Part shown: positions 39,854 to 49,571 of the stretch, piece after piece
Numbering within the stretch: position 1 is the stretch's first letter
How the letters are laid out: each line of letters starts with the position of its first letter
Origin: CAVQRC01 sp963715045
Lineage (GTDB): Bacteria > Planctomycetota > Planctomycetia > Pirellulales > Lacipirellulaceae
DNA length: 64,000 bases
Direction of reading: 5' to 3'
NCBI GenBank assembly: GCA_963715045.1
Contig: CAVQRC010000019.1
Coordinates: 112,796 to 176,795, forward strand
The notes under the pieces: generated by a model
Told to the model about the DNA's origin: nothing
What the model saw: only the letters and a program-made list of their open reading frames with translations
The model's database searches: none
Program-made: the position numbers and the translations under genes

Positions 39854-41993
39854 ATGCTGCCCAGCGAATTTACGATTCAGAACGAGTTCCCGCCTGTCAG
39901 TTACGACCAGTGGCGGGCGATCGTGGAGAAGTCCCTCGATGGTGCCGCGTTTGATCGCGCGTTGATCACGCACACCTACGAAGGCATCGATCTGCAACCG
40001 CTCTATTGCCGGCAAGATCAACTCGCCGCGAGTGACCCCCTCGGAGTTCCCGGGTTGCCTCCCTTCGTCCGCGGCTCCGAGCCCCTGGGCCCGGCGAAAA
40101 ACGGCTGGGATTTGCGGCAGGAACATGCCCACCCCGATCTCGCGTTGGCAAACCAGCGCGATTCTCGAGGATCTGGAAGGCGGCGTAACCTCGATCCTGC
40201 TGCACTTCGACGCGGCCGCCAAGCAGGGCCTGGATGCGGACGAGGCCACCGCCGGCGAACTTGCTGGCCGCGACGGCATCATGGCTTACGACGTGGACGA
40301 TCTGGCTGCCGTCCTGGCCGGCGTCCGCCTCGAGATGATCGGTCTGGCCATCGATGCGGGCGCGGCATTCCTGCCCGCCGCGGCGGTCCTCGCCGCTACC
40401 TGGCAGCGACAGGGAGTCGCTCCGGCGGATGCCCGCGGTGCCTTCAATGCCGATCCGCTGGCCGTCCGCGCGCGGTACGGGGGGCTGCCCCTGGAGTCGT
40501 CCGCGGCACTCGCTCAACTGGCCACTCTCGCCAGCTGGACGGCCGCGAATTACCCCCACGTCACGGCCGTAGGCGTCGATACGTCGCCTTACCACCATGC
40601 CGGCGCAACCGCCGTCCAGGACCTCGCCTTCGCCGCCGCGACCGGTGTCGAGTATCTCCGCGCGATGGTCGACCAGGGGCTCGACATCGATACCGCGGCC
40701 CGGCAAATCGTCTTTCGTCTCAGCCTGGGTACGCACCATTTCCTCGCGATCGCCAAACTTCGCGCCGCCCGCTGGCTGTGGTCGCGGATTGTCAGTGCGT
40801 GCGGCGGATCCAGCGACGCGGCCGCGATGCAGATCCATGCCCGAACCAGCAATCGCGTCCTCACGCAACGCGATCCGTATGTCAATATGCTGCGAAATAC
40901 GGTCGCCGTGTTTGCGGCCGGGGTCGCCGGAGCCGACGCCATCACCTCCGTTCCCTTCGACGCGATGAGCGGCCTCCCAGATGCGGCCAGCCGCCGCGCT
41001 GCCCGCAATACGGGCCTGGTGCTCCAGGAAGAAGCCCATCTCAATCGCGTTCTCGATCCGGCCGGCGGCAGCTGGTTTCTGGATCGGTTGACCGCCCAGC
41101 TGGCCGAACAAGCCTGGGAGATCTTCCAGGAAATCGACCGCCAGGGCGGAATGCTGGCGGCCATCGACAACCGCTGGATCGCGGGCCAGATCGATGCGGC
41201 GTTCGCGCCCCGGGCCAAGGACATCGCGCGACGCAAGCAGGGCATTACCGGCGTCAGCGAGTTCCCCAATGTCGATGAGGAGCCGATCCGCCATGCCCCG
41301 CCCGATATAGGTGTGCTGCGACGCGGAGCCCGCGAACGGATACGACAGCGGCGCGTCGACACGGCGGCCCTGGAGGGACTCTCCTTGACGTCCTCCGGCG
41401 AACCGATGACCGCGGCCGTCGAGGCCGCAACCCAGGGAGCCACCATCGGCCAACTCGCCGCCGCACTGGGCTTTTCGCAGGATGAGATCGGCCTCCTGCC
41501 GCCGATCGAGCCTCGGAGTTTCGCCGAGCCGTTCGAAGCCCTCCGCGAGGCCAGCGATGCCTGGCTTGAGCAGCACGGCAGCCGTCCGCGGATCTTCCTC
41601 GCCAATCTGGGACCGGTTGCCCACCACACCGCGCGGGCGAACTACGCCAAGAACTTTTTCGAAGCCGGCGGCTTCGAGGTCATTGGCAACGAGGGGTTCG
41701 CCGATGCCGCGGCGGCAGCCGACGCGTTCCGCCAAAGTCACGCCGGCGTAGCCGTGATCTGCTCATCGGACAAGTTGTATCCCGAGTTCATCCCCCAGGT
41801 CGCCCCGCAACTCAAAGCGGCCGGCGCGCGGAGCGTGATCGTGGCCGGCTACCCGGGCGAGCACGAGCAAACGTATCGCCAGGCCGGTGTCGATCGATTC
41901 ATCTACATCAAGTGCGATGTCCTGGCGACACTGCGTGATCTGCTCCGTGACGAAGGTGTGTTGCCACCCGCTGACAGTGGCGAACCGAATTGA
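39854..41993 (+). CDS. mutA: Methylmalonyl-CoA mutase small subunit, one frame change
   Basis: About 713 residues. N-terminus EFTIQNEFPPVSYDQWRAIV, then IDLQPLYCRQDQL and GVPGLPPFVRGSEPLG in one frame; the frame changes near 40155 to AILEDLEGGVTSILLHFDAA. The TIM barrel has TSNRVLTQRDPYVNMLRNTV and LDPAGGSWFLDRLTAQLAEQ; the C-terminal B12-like domain lacks the DxHxxG cobalamin motif, as expected for the non-catalytic subunit. Partner of mutB downstream. Confidence 0.88.
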
Positions 41994-42041
41994 CGCGGCA
42001 ACGGGGTAGACGCGAACAGGCGGCCGTGGCGGGAGAAGGGT

Positions 42042-42066
42042 CGTTGACACGGAAAGAGGGTCAACG
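42042..42066. other. Small hairpin between mutA and mutB
   Basis: CGTTGAC (42042-42048) pairs with GTCAACG (42060-42066) around an 11-nt purine-rich loop. No T-tract follows and I see no cobalamin-riboswitch consensus. Function unknown. Confidence 0.4.
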
Positions 42067-42113
42067 TCGAAACGCTTAACCAGTTACCAGCGATCTGACA
42101 GGGTCTCGAGACG

Positions 42114-44342
42114 ATGAAGGGCATTGGAGAATTCGCCAACGTGCCGCTTGTGGAACCCGGCACCTCTTGCGCAAAGCTCGCGGATTGGCAGGCGGCCGTC
42201 GACGGGGAACCTGAGCGACTCATCTGGCAGACGCCCGAAAAGATTCCGGTCCGCCCGCTGTATACGTCGGCCGACCTGGAGGGGGTCGATCACCTCGACA
42301 CGATGCCGGGAATGCCACCGTTTCTCAGAGGGCCCTACGCCACGATGTATGTCCAGCGGCCCTGGACCGTGCGGCAGTACGCGGGCTTTTCCACCGCTAA
42401 GGAGTCCAACGCCTTCTACCGCCGGAACCTCGCGGCCGGACAGCGAGGGCTCAGCATCGCCTTCGATCTGGCTACCCACCGCGGTTACGACTCCGATCAC
42501 GAACGGGTGCCGGCCGATGTCGGGATGGCCGGCGTCGCCATCGACAGCATCTATGACATGCGGACGCTCTTCGATGGCATCCCGCTCGATCGCATGAGCG
42601 TCTCGATGACGATGAACGGTGCCGTACTCCCGATCATGGCCCTTTACATCGTCGCCGCCGAGGAACAGGGAGTCGCCCGCAAGGATCTCACCGGAACCAT
42701 CCAGAACGACATCCTCAAGGAGTTCATGGTTCGCAACACCTACATTTACCCTCCGGAACCAAGCGTTCGCATCATCGCCGACATCTTTTCCTACACCAGC
42801 CGCGAGATGCCCAAGTTCAACAGCATCAGTATCAGCGGCTACCACATGCAGGAGGCCGGCGCCACCGCCGACCTCGAACTCGCCTACACGCTGGCCGACG
42901 GAGTCGAATACGTTCGCACCGGACGCCAGGCCGGGCTCGCAGTCGATGCCTTCTGCCCCCGCTTGTCGTTCTTCTGGGCGATCGGCATGAATTACTTCAT
43001 GGAGGTTGCCAAGCTCAGGGCCGCCCGCATGATCTGGGCCAAACTCATCAACCAGTTCGAGCCCCAGAATCCCAAGAGTCTTTCGCTGCGAACCCACAGC
43101 CAGACCAGCGGCTGGAGCCTTACCGCCCAGGACGTCAACAACAACGTCGTGCGGACCTGTCTGGAAGCGATGGCTGCTACCCACGGTCATACGCAGTCGC
43201 TGCACACCAACGCCCTCGACGAAGCGCTCGCCCTGCCGACCGACTTCTCGGCCCGCATCGCCCGCAACACGCAGCTCTTCCTCCAGCAGGAAACCGACAC
43301 CTGCGACGTCGTCGATCCCTGGGGCGGCAGCTACTACGTCGAACGGCTCACGCACGATCTGGCCTGCCGCGCCTGGGAGCACATCCTCGAAGTCGAAGAG
43401 CTCGGGGGCATGACCCAGGCGATTCAAGCCGGAATTCCCAAGCAGCGGATCGAAGAAGCCTCGGCCCGCACCCAGGCCCGCATCGATTCGGGACAGCAGA
43501 CGGTCATCGGCCTCAACAAGTTCCGCCCGTCCGGCGAAGAGCACATCAACGTCCTGCATGTCGATAACACGGCCGTCCGCGAGTCGCAAATCGCCAACCT
43601 CCAGCGGCTTCGCCAGGAACGCGACAATGACAAGGTACAATCGCGGCTCGCCGCCCTGACCCAGGCCGCCGAGAAGCGGACCGGGAATCTGCTCGAATTG
43701 GCTGTCGCGGCGGCCCGCGACATGGCCACCGTCGGCGAGATCAGCGATGCTCTGGAAAAGGTGTACGGTCGCTACGAAGCGCCGGTCCATTCGGTACGTG
43801 GCGTGTACGCGGCAGAGATTGGCGGGATGGCCCACGCAGATGAAGTCCGGCAGCTTGTCGCGGCCTTCGCCCAGGCCGAGGGTCGGCGGCCCCGGATTCT
43901 GGTCGCCAAGATGGGACAGGACGGACATGATCGCGGACAGAAAGTGATCGCCAGCGCGTTTGCCGACCTCGGGTTTGATGTCGACATCGGGCCCTTGTTC
44001 AGCACTCCCGCCGAATCGGCTCGGCAGGCGGTCGAGAATGACGTGCACATCGTCGGCGTCAGTTCTCTGGCGGCCGGGCACCTCACACTCGTGCCGACCC
44101 TTCGCGACGAGCTCGCCAAGCTCGGCCGCAACGATGTCATGATCGTCGCCGGCGGCGTCATTCCTCCCGACGATCACGCGGCCCTGCTGGAAGCGGGCGC
44201 CTCGGCCGTGTTCGGGCCAGGGACCGTCATCGGCGAGGCCGCGGCCAAACTTGTCCGGGATCTCGCCGATCAACTCGGGCTCGAACTCGACCTGACTGAT
44301 GTCGACGGAGTGACCGGCGGCAGCGGCGGCCAGGGAGCTTGA
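42114..44342 (+). CDS. mutB: Methylmalonyl-CoA mutase large (catalytic) subunit
   Basis: 742 residues, intact. Substrate barrel with TSADLEGVDHLDTMPGMPPF, GQRGLSIAFDLATHRGYDSD, SLRTHSQTSGWSLTAQD, RIARNTQLFLQQETDTCDVV and DPWGGSYYVE. The C-terminal cobalamin-binding domain has KMGQDGHDRGQKVIA (base-off His) and GVSSLAAGHLTLVP. Adenosylcobalamin-dependent interconversion of succinyl-CoA and methylmalonyl-CoA. Follows mutA and is followed one base later by meaB. Confidence 0.95.
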   Translation: MKGIGEFANVPLVEPGTSCAKLADWQAAVDGEPERLIWQTPEKIPVRPLYTSADLEGVDHLDTMPGMPPFLRGPYATMYVQRPWTVRQYAGFSTAKESNAFYRRNLAAGQRGLSIAFDLATHRGYDSDHERVPADVGMAGVAIDSIYDMRTLFDGIPLDRMSVSMTMNGAVLPIMALYIVAAEEQGVARKDLTGTIQNDILKEFMVRNTYIYPPEPSVRIIADIFSYTSREMPKFNSISISGYHMQEAGATADLELAYTLADGVEYVRTGRQAGLAVDAFCPRLSFFWAIGMNYFMEVAKLRAARMIWAKLINQFEPQNPKSLSLRTHSQTSGWSLTAQDVNNNVVRTCLEAMAATHGHTQSLHTNALDEALALPTDFSARIARNTQLFLQQETDTCDVVDPWGGSYYVERLTHDLACRAWEHILEVEELGGMTQAIQAGIPKQRIEEASARTQARIDSGQQTVIGLNKFRPSGEEHINVLHVDNTAVRESQIANLQRLRQERDNDKVQSRLAALTQAAEKRTGNLLELAVAAARDMATVGEISDALEKVYGRYEAPVHSVRGVYAAEIGGMAHADEVRQLVAAFAQAEGRRPRILVAKMGQDGHDRGQKVIASAFADLGFDVDIGPLFSTPAESARQAVENDVHIVGVSSLAAGHLTLVPTLRDELAKLGRNDVMIVAGGVIPPDDHAALLEAGASAVFGPGTVIGEAAAKLVRDLADQLGLELDLTDVDGVTGGSGGQGA

Positions 44343-44343
44343 A

Positions 44344-45390
44344 ATGACCCGCCGCCGCGAGCTGACCATCGATGAATACAAGACCGGCGTCCTCGGCCGC
44401 GACATGGCCGTGCTGCCGCGGGCCCTGACCTTGATCGAATCGTCGAGCGTGCGTCACCAACTCCTGGCCGAGGACCTCCTCGGTCGCCTGCTGCCGCACA
44501 CCGGCAGCGCCATTCGAGTCGGGATCACCGGTGCGCCAGGAGCTGGCAAGAGTACGTTCATCGAAACGCTGGGGATGTACCTGGTCCGCCAGGGGCGGCT
44601 CGTGGCCGTGCTTGCTGTCGATCCCTCCAGCGGCATCAGTGGCGGCAGTATCCTTGCCGACAAGACCCGCATGTTGCGGCTCTCGTCAGAGCCGAACGCC
44701 TTTATCCGGCCCTCTCCCTCCGCCGGGACTCTCGGCGGAGTCGCCCGCAAGACTCAGGAGAGTGTCCTGGTCTGCGATGCGGCCGGGTTCGACGTGGTCC
44801 TCATCGAAACGGTCGGCGTGGGGCAATCGGAAACCATGGTCGGCGACATGACCGATTGCTTTCTGGCCCTGATGTTGCCCGGCGCCGGCGACGAATTGCA
44901 GGGCATCAAGCGAGGACTGCTGGAACTCGTCGACGTGATCGCGGTCAACAAGGCCGACGGTGGCAGCCGGGAGGCAGCCAAACTGGCCGCCCATCAATTG
45001 GCCATGGCCCTCCAGTCGCTCTCGGTTCGGAGCGGCGATACGCCGCAGGTCCTCACCTGCAGCGCCTTGCACGACCAGGGCGTGGACAAAATCTGGGATG
45101 CGATCGAAGCCCGCCACCAGCGAATTCAGGCCAGCGGTGAGCTGGCCGAACGACGGAGGCGGCAACGAACCCGCTGGCTGTGGAACCTCATCGACGATCG
45201 ACTCAAACAGGCGATCCGTGAAAGCCCCGAAGTCTCGGCGATCCGGCCGGACCTCGAACGCAGCGTCGCAGCCGGAACCATCGCCCCCGAAGCAGCCGCC
45301 CGGAAGATCCTCGCCTCGTTCGGGATGCCCGATGGATCCGATCTCTCGGCGGCGGCTGCCAACCACGCGGTAGAGGGTCTGCCGCGTTGA
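44344..45390 (+). CDS. meaB: MeaB/ArgK-type GTPase, mutase chaperone
   Basis: 348 residues. P-loop GAPGAGKSTF, AVLAVDPSSGISGGSILADK, FIRPSPSAGTLGG, FDVVLIETVGVGQSE and VNKADGGSR are the G3E-family GTPase motifs of MeaB. Protects and reloads adenosylcobalamin in methylmalonyl-CoA mutase. It follows mutB with one intervening base. Confidence 0.94.
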   Translation: MTRRRELTIDEYKTGVLGRDMAVLPRALTLIESSSVRHQLLAEDLLGRLLPHTGSAIRVGITGAPGAGKSTFIETLGMYLVRQGRLVAVLAVDPSSGISGGSILADKTRMLRLSSEPNAFIRPSPSAGTLGGVARKTQESVLVCDAAGFDVVLIETVGVGQSETMVGDMTDCFLALMLPGAGDELQGIKRGLLELVDVIAVNKADGGSREAAKLAAHQLAMALQSLSVRSGDTPQVLTCSALHDQGVDKIWDAIEARHQRIQASGELAERRRRQRTRWLWNLIDDRLKQAIRESPEVSAIRPDLERSVAAGTIAPEAAARKILASFGMPDGSDLSAAAANHAVEGLPR

Positions 45391-45469
45391 TACGCCCAAC
45401 TGATTCTGGTTGCCTGCAAGCGCGCCGCACCCGGCGCTCGGGGAAACCTCCCACCCATACAAAAACGCC

Positions 45470-47022
45470 ATGACGATTCGCCCCGAACTGCTCGAAGATC
45501 TCGCCCGCCGCCATAAGCTGCTGAAAGCCGGTGGCGGCGACGATCGCCACGCCAAACGCCGCGCGAAGGGACTCCTCTCCGCCCGCGATCGACTCGACTA
45601 CTTCTTTGAGGGCGAGACCTTTCAGGAATGGGGGATGCACGTCGACCATGCCTGTCACGAGTTCGGCATGGAGAAGAAGTCGCTTTCCTGCGATGGCGTG
45701 GTGACCGGAGTCGGCCGCGTCAACGGCCGCCCGGTCGCCGCCTTCAGCCAGGACGCCACCGTTGGCGGGGCGCCCTCGGACAGCGGCACGCCAAGAAAAT
45801 CTGCGACATCATGGACTACGCCCTCGAAGGCGGCATGCCCCTGGTCGGAATCAACGACTCCGGCGGCGCGAGAATTCAAGAGGGCGTCGAGTCGCTCTCC
45901 GGATACGGCCAGGTGTTCTACCGCAATGTCCTGCTCAGTGGCTGCGTGCCCCAGATCGGCATCATTGCCGGGAATTGCGCCGGCGGCGCAGCCTACTCGC
46001 CCGCCCTGATGGACTTCCTCGTGATGACTCGCGACAGCGCGAACATGTTCATCTGTGGCCCGCAGGTCATCAAGGCCGCCACCGGCGTCGAGTGCACGAT
46101 GGAAGAGATCGGCAGTGCCTCGGCCAACTCCTCGATCAGCGGGAACATCCACTTTGTCGCCGATAACGACCAGCATGCGATCGAGATTGTCACCGACCTG
46201 CTCTCGTACCTGCCTCCGAACAATGTCGAAAACCCGCCCCATTTTCCCTCGGATGAAATCTGCCTCGATCGCGATCCGGGCTTCAATACGCTCGTTCCCG
46301 AGGATCCCATGGGCGTGATGGACATGAGTGAGGTGATCAAGCGGTTGGTCGATCCGGGCCGGTTTCTGGAAGTCCACCGGGAGTTTGCCCCCAACCTCAT
46401 CGTGGGATTCGGCCGGATCGATGGCATCGTCGTGGGGATCATCGCCAATCAGTCGAGTGTCAAAGCGGGAACCCTCGATATCGATGCCTCGGACAAGGGC
46501 GCCCGTTTCATCCGCTTCTGCAATGCATTCAACATGCCGATACTGACGCTCGTCGACGTGCCCGGATTCCTGCCAGGTGTGGCCCAGGAGCAGGGCGGCA
46601 TCATCCGCCACGGCGCGAAGATGCTCTTCGCCTATGCCTCGGCCACGGTGCCCAAGATCACGGTCATCACCCGTAAGGCCTACGGCGGATCTTACCTGGC
46701 GATGTGCAGTCGCGACCTCAGAGCCGACATGGTGTTCGCCTGGCCGACCGCTGAAATCGCCGTGATGGGTGCCGACGGCGCGGTCAATGTGCTGTACCGC
46801 AAGGAACTTTCCGAGGCGGCCGACAAAGCGGCCCTGCGGGCAAAACTAATCGATGAGTACCGCGAGCGTTTTGCCTCACCCTACATGGCGGCCTCGCACG
46901 GCATGATTACCGACGTAATCGAGCCGGCTCATACCAGAGGCGTTGTTTCGCTGGCCTTGCGAAACACGCTGAGCAAGAGTGAGACGCGTCCCCCCAAGAA
47001 ACATGGGCTGATTCCTCTATGA
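45470..47022 (+). CDS. mmdA: Methylmalonyl/propionyl-CoA carboxyltransferase subunit (MmdA-like), one frame change
   Basis: About 517 residues. N-terminus IRPELLEDLARRHKLLKAGG then CDGVVTGVGRVNGRPVAAFS; a frame change at about 45775, where GGCGGGGCG would read through with one more G, leads to HAKKICDIMDYALEGGMPLV. Crotonase-fold carboxyltransferase motifs: GINDSGGARIQEGV, GNCAGGAAYSP, DVPGFLPGVAQE, ITRKAYGGSYLAM. No biotin carboxylase gene is nearby, and biotin-carrier, OadG-like and OadB-like genes follow, so a Na+-pumping methylmalonyl-CoA decarboxylase is favoured over propionyl-CoA carboxylase. Confidence 0.88.
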
Positions 47023-47419
47023 AAAATTTCAGAATCACGATCGGTAACAAGTCGTACGATGTGACCGTAGAAGACTTGACCGAAGCGGACTCCTACCAGG
47101 GCTCCGCCGCGTATCCGACCGCCCCCGCCTCCGCGCGACGCCAGCCGCAGCGCCGCCAGCCGCCGCACCGGTCGCTGCGGCCCCGCGGCCGGAGCTTCCC
47201 ATCGACGTCGGTGCGGTCACCAGCCCGATGGCCGGGGTCATCAAGGCGGTGCTCGTCAAACCGGCCGACGAAGTGAAGCAAGGCCAGGCGTTGATCATCC
47301 TCGAGGCGATGAAGATGGAAAACCAGATCACGGCCCCCGTGGCGGGCCGAATTAAACAGGTGGACGTCAAGGAAGGCGACTCGGTACAGGAAGGCCACGT
47401 ATTGCTCGTGGTGGAGTGA
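47019..47419 (+). CDS. mmdC: Biotin carrier subunit of the decarboxylase, one frame change
   Basis: N-terminus MKNFRITIGNKSYDVTVEDL, a Pro/Ala linker in which the frame changes near 47110-47130 (CG-rich run), and the biotinyl domain ITSPMAGVIKAVL-like start followed by LIILEAMKMENQITAPVAG with the biotinylated Lys of EAMKME. About 133 residues. The ATG overlaps the mmdA stop (ATGA). Carries the carboxyl group between the transferase and the membrane subunit. Confidence 0.88.
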
Positions 47420-47422
47420 CCC

Positions 47423-47815
47423 ATGCTCTTCGCACAACAAGCCGAGCGACCGCTGATTGAGTTCACGCTTGCCCCGATCTTTGAAGATCACGGCATCGCG
47501 CTGGCGGTGATGGGCATCGTTGTCGTGTTCATCGCCCTGGTCCTTGTGGCCACGTTTATCAAGATCCTGCCCCGCATTCTGCCTGCTCCTCCCGTCGCCG
47601 GGACCCAGCAGCCACAGGGGTTGTTGCCCGTCGAAGACGATCAGCTCTCCGAGGAGCTCGTGGCCGTGATTGCGGCGGCGGTCGCCGCGACCGTCGTCCA
47701 GCCCCATCGAATCGTGCGGATTCGCGGTTTGACGCCCGAGGATCTTGGCTGGTCCCTCAAAGGCCGCTTCCAACACCATCACTCGCACCAGCTTGCCAAG
47801 CGAAAGTCGCGATGA
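47423..47815 (+). CDS. OadG-family membrane subunit of Na+-pumping decarboxylase
   Basis: 130 residues: one TM helix, GIALAVMGIVVVFIALVLVA followed by TFIKILP, the hallmark GxxVVFxxL of OadG/MmdD, then a Pro-rich stretch and a cytoplasmic tail with LVAVIAAAVAATVV. The C-terminus is His/Lys-rich (HHHSHQLAKRKSR), reminiscent of the zinc-binding tail of OadG. It starts three bases after the carrier gene and its end overlaps the next start. Confidence 0.8.
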   Translation: MLFAQQAERPLIEFTLAPIFEDHGIALAVMGIVVVFIALVLVATFIKILPRILPAPPVAGTQQPQGLLPVEDDQLSEELVAVIAAAVAATVVQPHRIVRIRGLTPEDLGWSLKGRFQHHHSHQLAKRKSR

Positions 47816-48960
47816 CATCGTTCGAGTACGTCTCTACCAAAGCCGCCGATCTGTACCAGACGACCGCCTTCGCCGGGTTGGAAATCGGCAATGTGTTGAT
47901 GATCCTGATCGGCGTCATCTTCATCTACCTGGCGATCGCCAAGCATTACGAGCCACTTCTGCTCGTGCCGATCGGGTTTGGAATCATCGTCGGCAACATT
48001 CCCGCCGCGGTCGGTATGACACTGGGCGTGTACGACGAAGGCTCGGTCCTCAACTATCTTTACTTCGGCGTGGAGAAGGGCGTTTACCCGCCGCTGATCT
48101 TCCTGGGCATCGGCGCGATGACCGACTTCTCTACGATGCTCTCCAATCCGAAGCTCGTGTTGCTCGGAGCGGCCGCCCAGGTCGGCGTGTTCCTGACCTA
48201 CCTCGGCGCTCTCACACTCGCCTTCACCCCCCAGGAGGCCGGCGCCATCGGCATCATCGGCGGTGCCGACGGACCCACGGCGATCTTCCTCTCGTCTCGG
48301 CTGGCACCCGAACTGCTCGGCGCGATTGCGATCGCCGCCTATTCCTACATGGCCCTCGTGCCCGTCATTCAGCCGCCCATCATGAAGCTCCTGACCTCCC
48401 GCGAAGAGCGGCTGATCCGCATGAAACCCTCGCGAACCGTTACCCGCCAGGAGAAGATCATCTTCCCGATCGCGGCCTTCCTGATCTGTGCCTGCCTCGC
48501 ACCGGGGGCGATCGTGCTCATCGGGATGCTGTTTTTCGGCAATCTGATGAAGGAGTGCACGGTCACCGAACGCCTGGCCATCACCGCCCGCTCCGCGATG
48601 ATCGACATCGTCACCATCCTGCTCGGGTTCTGCGTCGGTGCCAGCACCAACGCCCAGGTCTTTCTCCAGGCCAAGTCGATCCTGATCTTCGCTCTCGGCG
48701 CCCTCTCGTTTGCCGTCGCCACCGCCGGTGGCGTCCTGTTCGCCAAGTTCATGAATCTGTTTCTCCACGAAAAGATCAATCCGCTCATCGGAGCCGCTGG
48801 CGTCTCTGCCGTACCGGACTCCGCCCGCGTTGTCCAGATGGTCGGCCAGAGCGAGGATCCAACCAATTTCCTCCTCATGCACGCCATGGCCCCCAATGTG
48901 GCCGGTGTCATCGGGTCCGCCATCGCCGCCGGCGTCCTGTGGTCGCAGCTCGCCAACTGA
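47812..48960 (+). CDS. mmdB: Na+-translocating decarboxylase beta subunit (MmdB/OadB)
   Basis: 382 residues, about 9-11 TM helices. Conserved segments GVEKGVYPPLIFLGIGAMTD (catalytic Asp), GIIGGADGPTAIFLSSRLAP (Asp of GGADGPT), SYMALVPVIQPPIMKLLTS and GFCVGASTNAQVF identify the beta subunit that couples decarboxylation to Na+ export. Overlaps the OadG-like gene by four bases. With the carboxyltransferase and carrier it forms a complete pump. Confidence 0.93.
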   Translation: MTSFEYVSTKAADLYQTTAFAGLEIGNVLMILIGVIFIYLAIAKHYEPLLLVPIGFGIIVGNIPAAVGMTLGVYDEGSVLNYLYFGVEKGVYPPLIFLGIGAMTDFSTMLSNPKLVLLGAAAQVGVFLTYLGALTLAFTPQEAGAIGIIGGADGPTAIFLSSRLAPELLGAIAIAAYSYMALVPVIQPPIMKLLTSREERLIRMKPSRTVTRQEKIIFPIAAFLICACLAPGAIVLIGMLFFGNLMKECTVTERLAITARSAMIDIVTILLGFCVGASTNAQVFLQAKSILIFALGALSFAVATAGGVLFAKFMNLFLHEKINPLIGAAGVSAVPDSARVVQMVGQSEDPTNFLLMHAMAPNVAGVIGSAIAAGVLWSQLAN

Positions 48961-49100
48961 GCCCATCCAGCGCACCAAATCCGCACACCGCGCAGACTTC
49001 GCACACCTCGATCCGGCCCTCAGCCCCCTCCCCCCCCCCCGAGTCCGCAAAGCCAGCAGTTCCGCCCCGACTCCCGCTCCCGCTCGTGCTCCGCTCGTCC

Positions 49101-49146
49101 TGCTCGTGCTCGTGCTCGTACTCGTACTCGTACTCGTACTCGTGAT
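49101..49146. repeat. Hexanucleotide tandem repeat (CTCGTG/CTCGTA)n
   Basis: About seven 6-bp units, GCTCGT then ACTCGT type, the last four all CTCGTA. A reverse-complement array of about four GAGCAC units lies 90-120 bp downstream (49235-49266), so the two could pair in single-stranded form. Confidence 0.8.
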
Positions 49147-49234
49147 GCCGCGACGACGCTGGCGTCGAAATCCGCGAGAAAACCGGCCGAATCATCAATC
49201 TTAGCGGTGATGTCTCGAGCACGATGACCGGCCT

Positions 49235-49266
49235 GCGGCCTGAGCACGAGCACGAGCACGAGCAGG
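49235..49266. repeat. Hexanucleotide tandem repeat (GAGCAC)n, inverted relative to 49101-49146
   Basis: GAGCACGAGCACGAGCACGA followed by GCAG: four to five units complementary to the upstream CTCGTG units. Lies about 300 bp before the fbp start. Confidence 0.8.
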
Positions 49267-49571
49267 GACTTGGTCGGTACGCGCCGCTTCAGGTGATCTT
49301 GCCGAAAACGCTTTTTATGCAACGAGTTACGACCGCAAGGCTCCTGTCAACGAAGCATCCGGCCCAGGGAAATACCGAGACCCCCATGCACCGGCACGGT
49401 CGTCTTGGGGATGGGTCCTTGGAAATTCGTTAGTCGTTGGATCTTAGTCATTCGTCATTCCATACGCGTACCGTGCTCCCATTGCACACCGGACCACCCT
49501 ATTCTCGTTCTCCCGGCACATCGTTTGCAGCTTGCCGCGCCTATGCGTACACCCCCACAGGAGCTGTGAAC

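Larger units (their letters stand above)
48961..49571. other. Intergenic region with inverted hexanucleotide repeats
   Basis: 610 bases with no convincing gene. It holds a 12-base C run at 49029-49041, a CTCGTG/CTCGTA hexamer array at 49101-49146, and its reverse complement, CGAGCA units, at 49235-49266. Low-complexity translations in this area are artefacts of these repeats. Confidence 0.7.

Noticed and set aside
42001..42113. Possible cobalamin riboswitch before the mutase catalytic subunit
   Set aside because: The gap is only 120 bases, shows one simple hairpin and lacks the conserved B12-box pattern.
45470..47022. Propionyl-CoA carboxylase beta subunit
   Set aside because: Sequence alone would allow it, but the absence of a biotin carboxylase and the presence of carrier, OadG-like and OadB-like genes favour a decarboxylase pump.
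49020..49322. Arg/Glu-rich and Tyr-rich open frames around 49 kb and 50.7 kb
   Set aside because: They are translations of hexa- and nonanucleotide tandem repeats, not genes.
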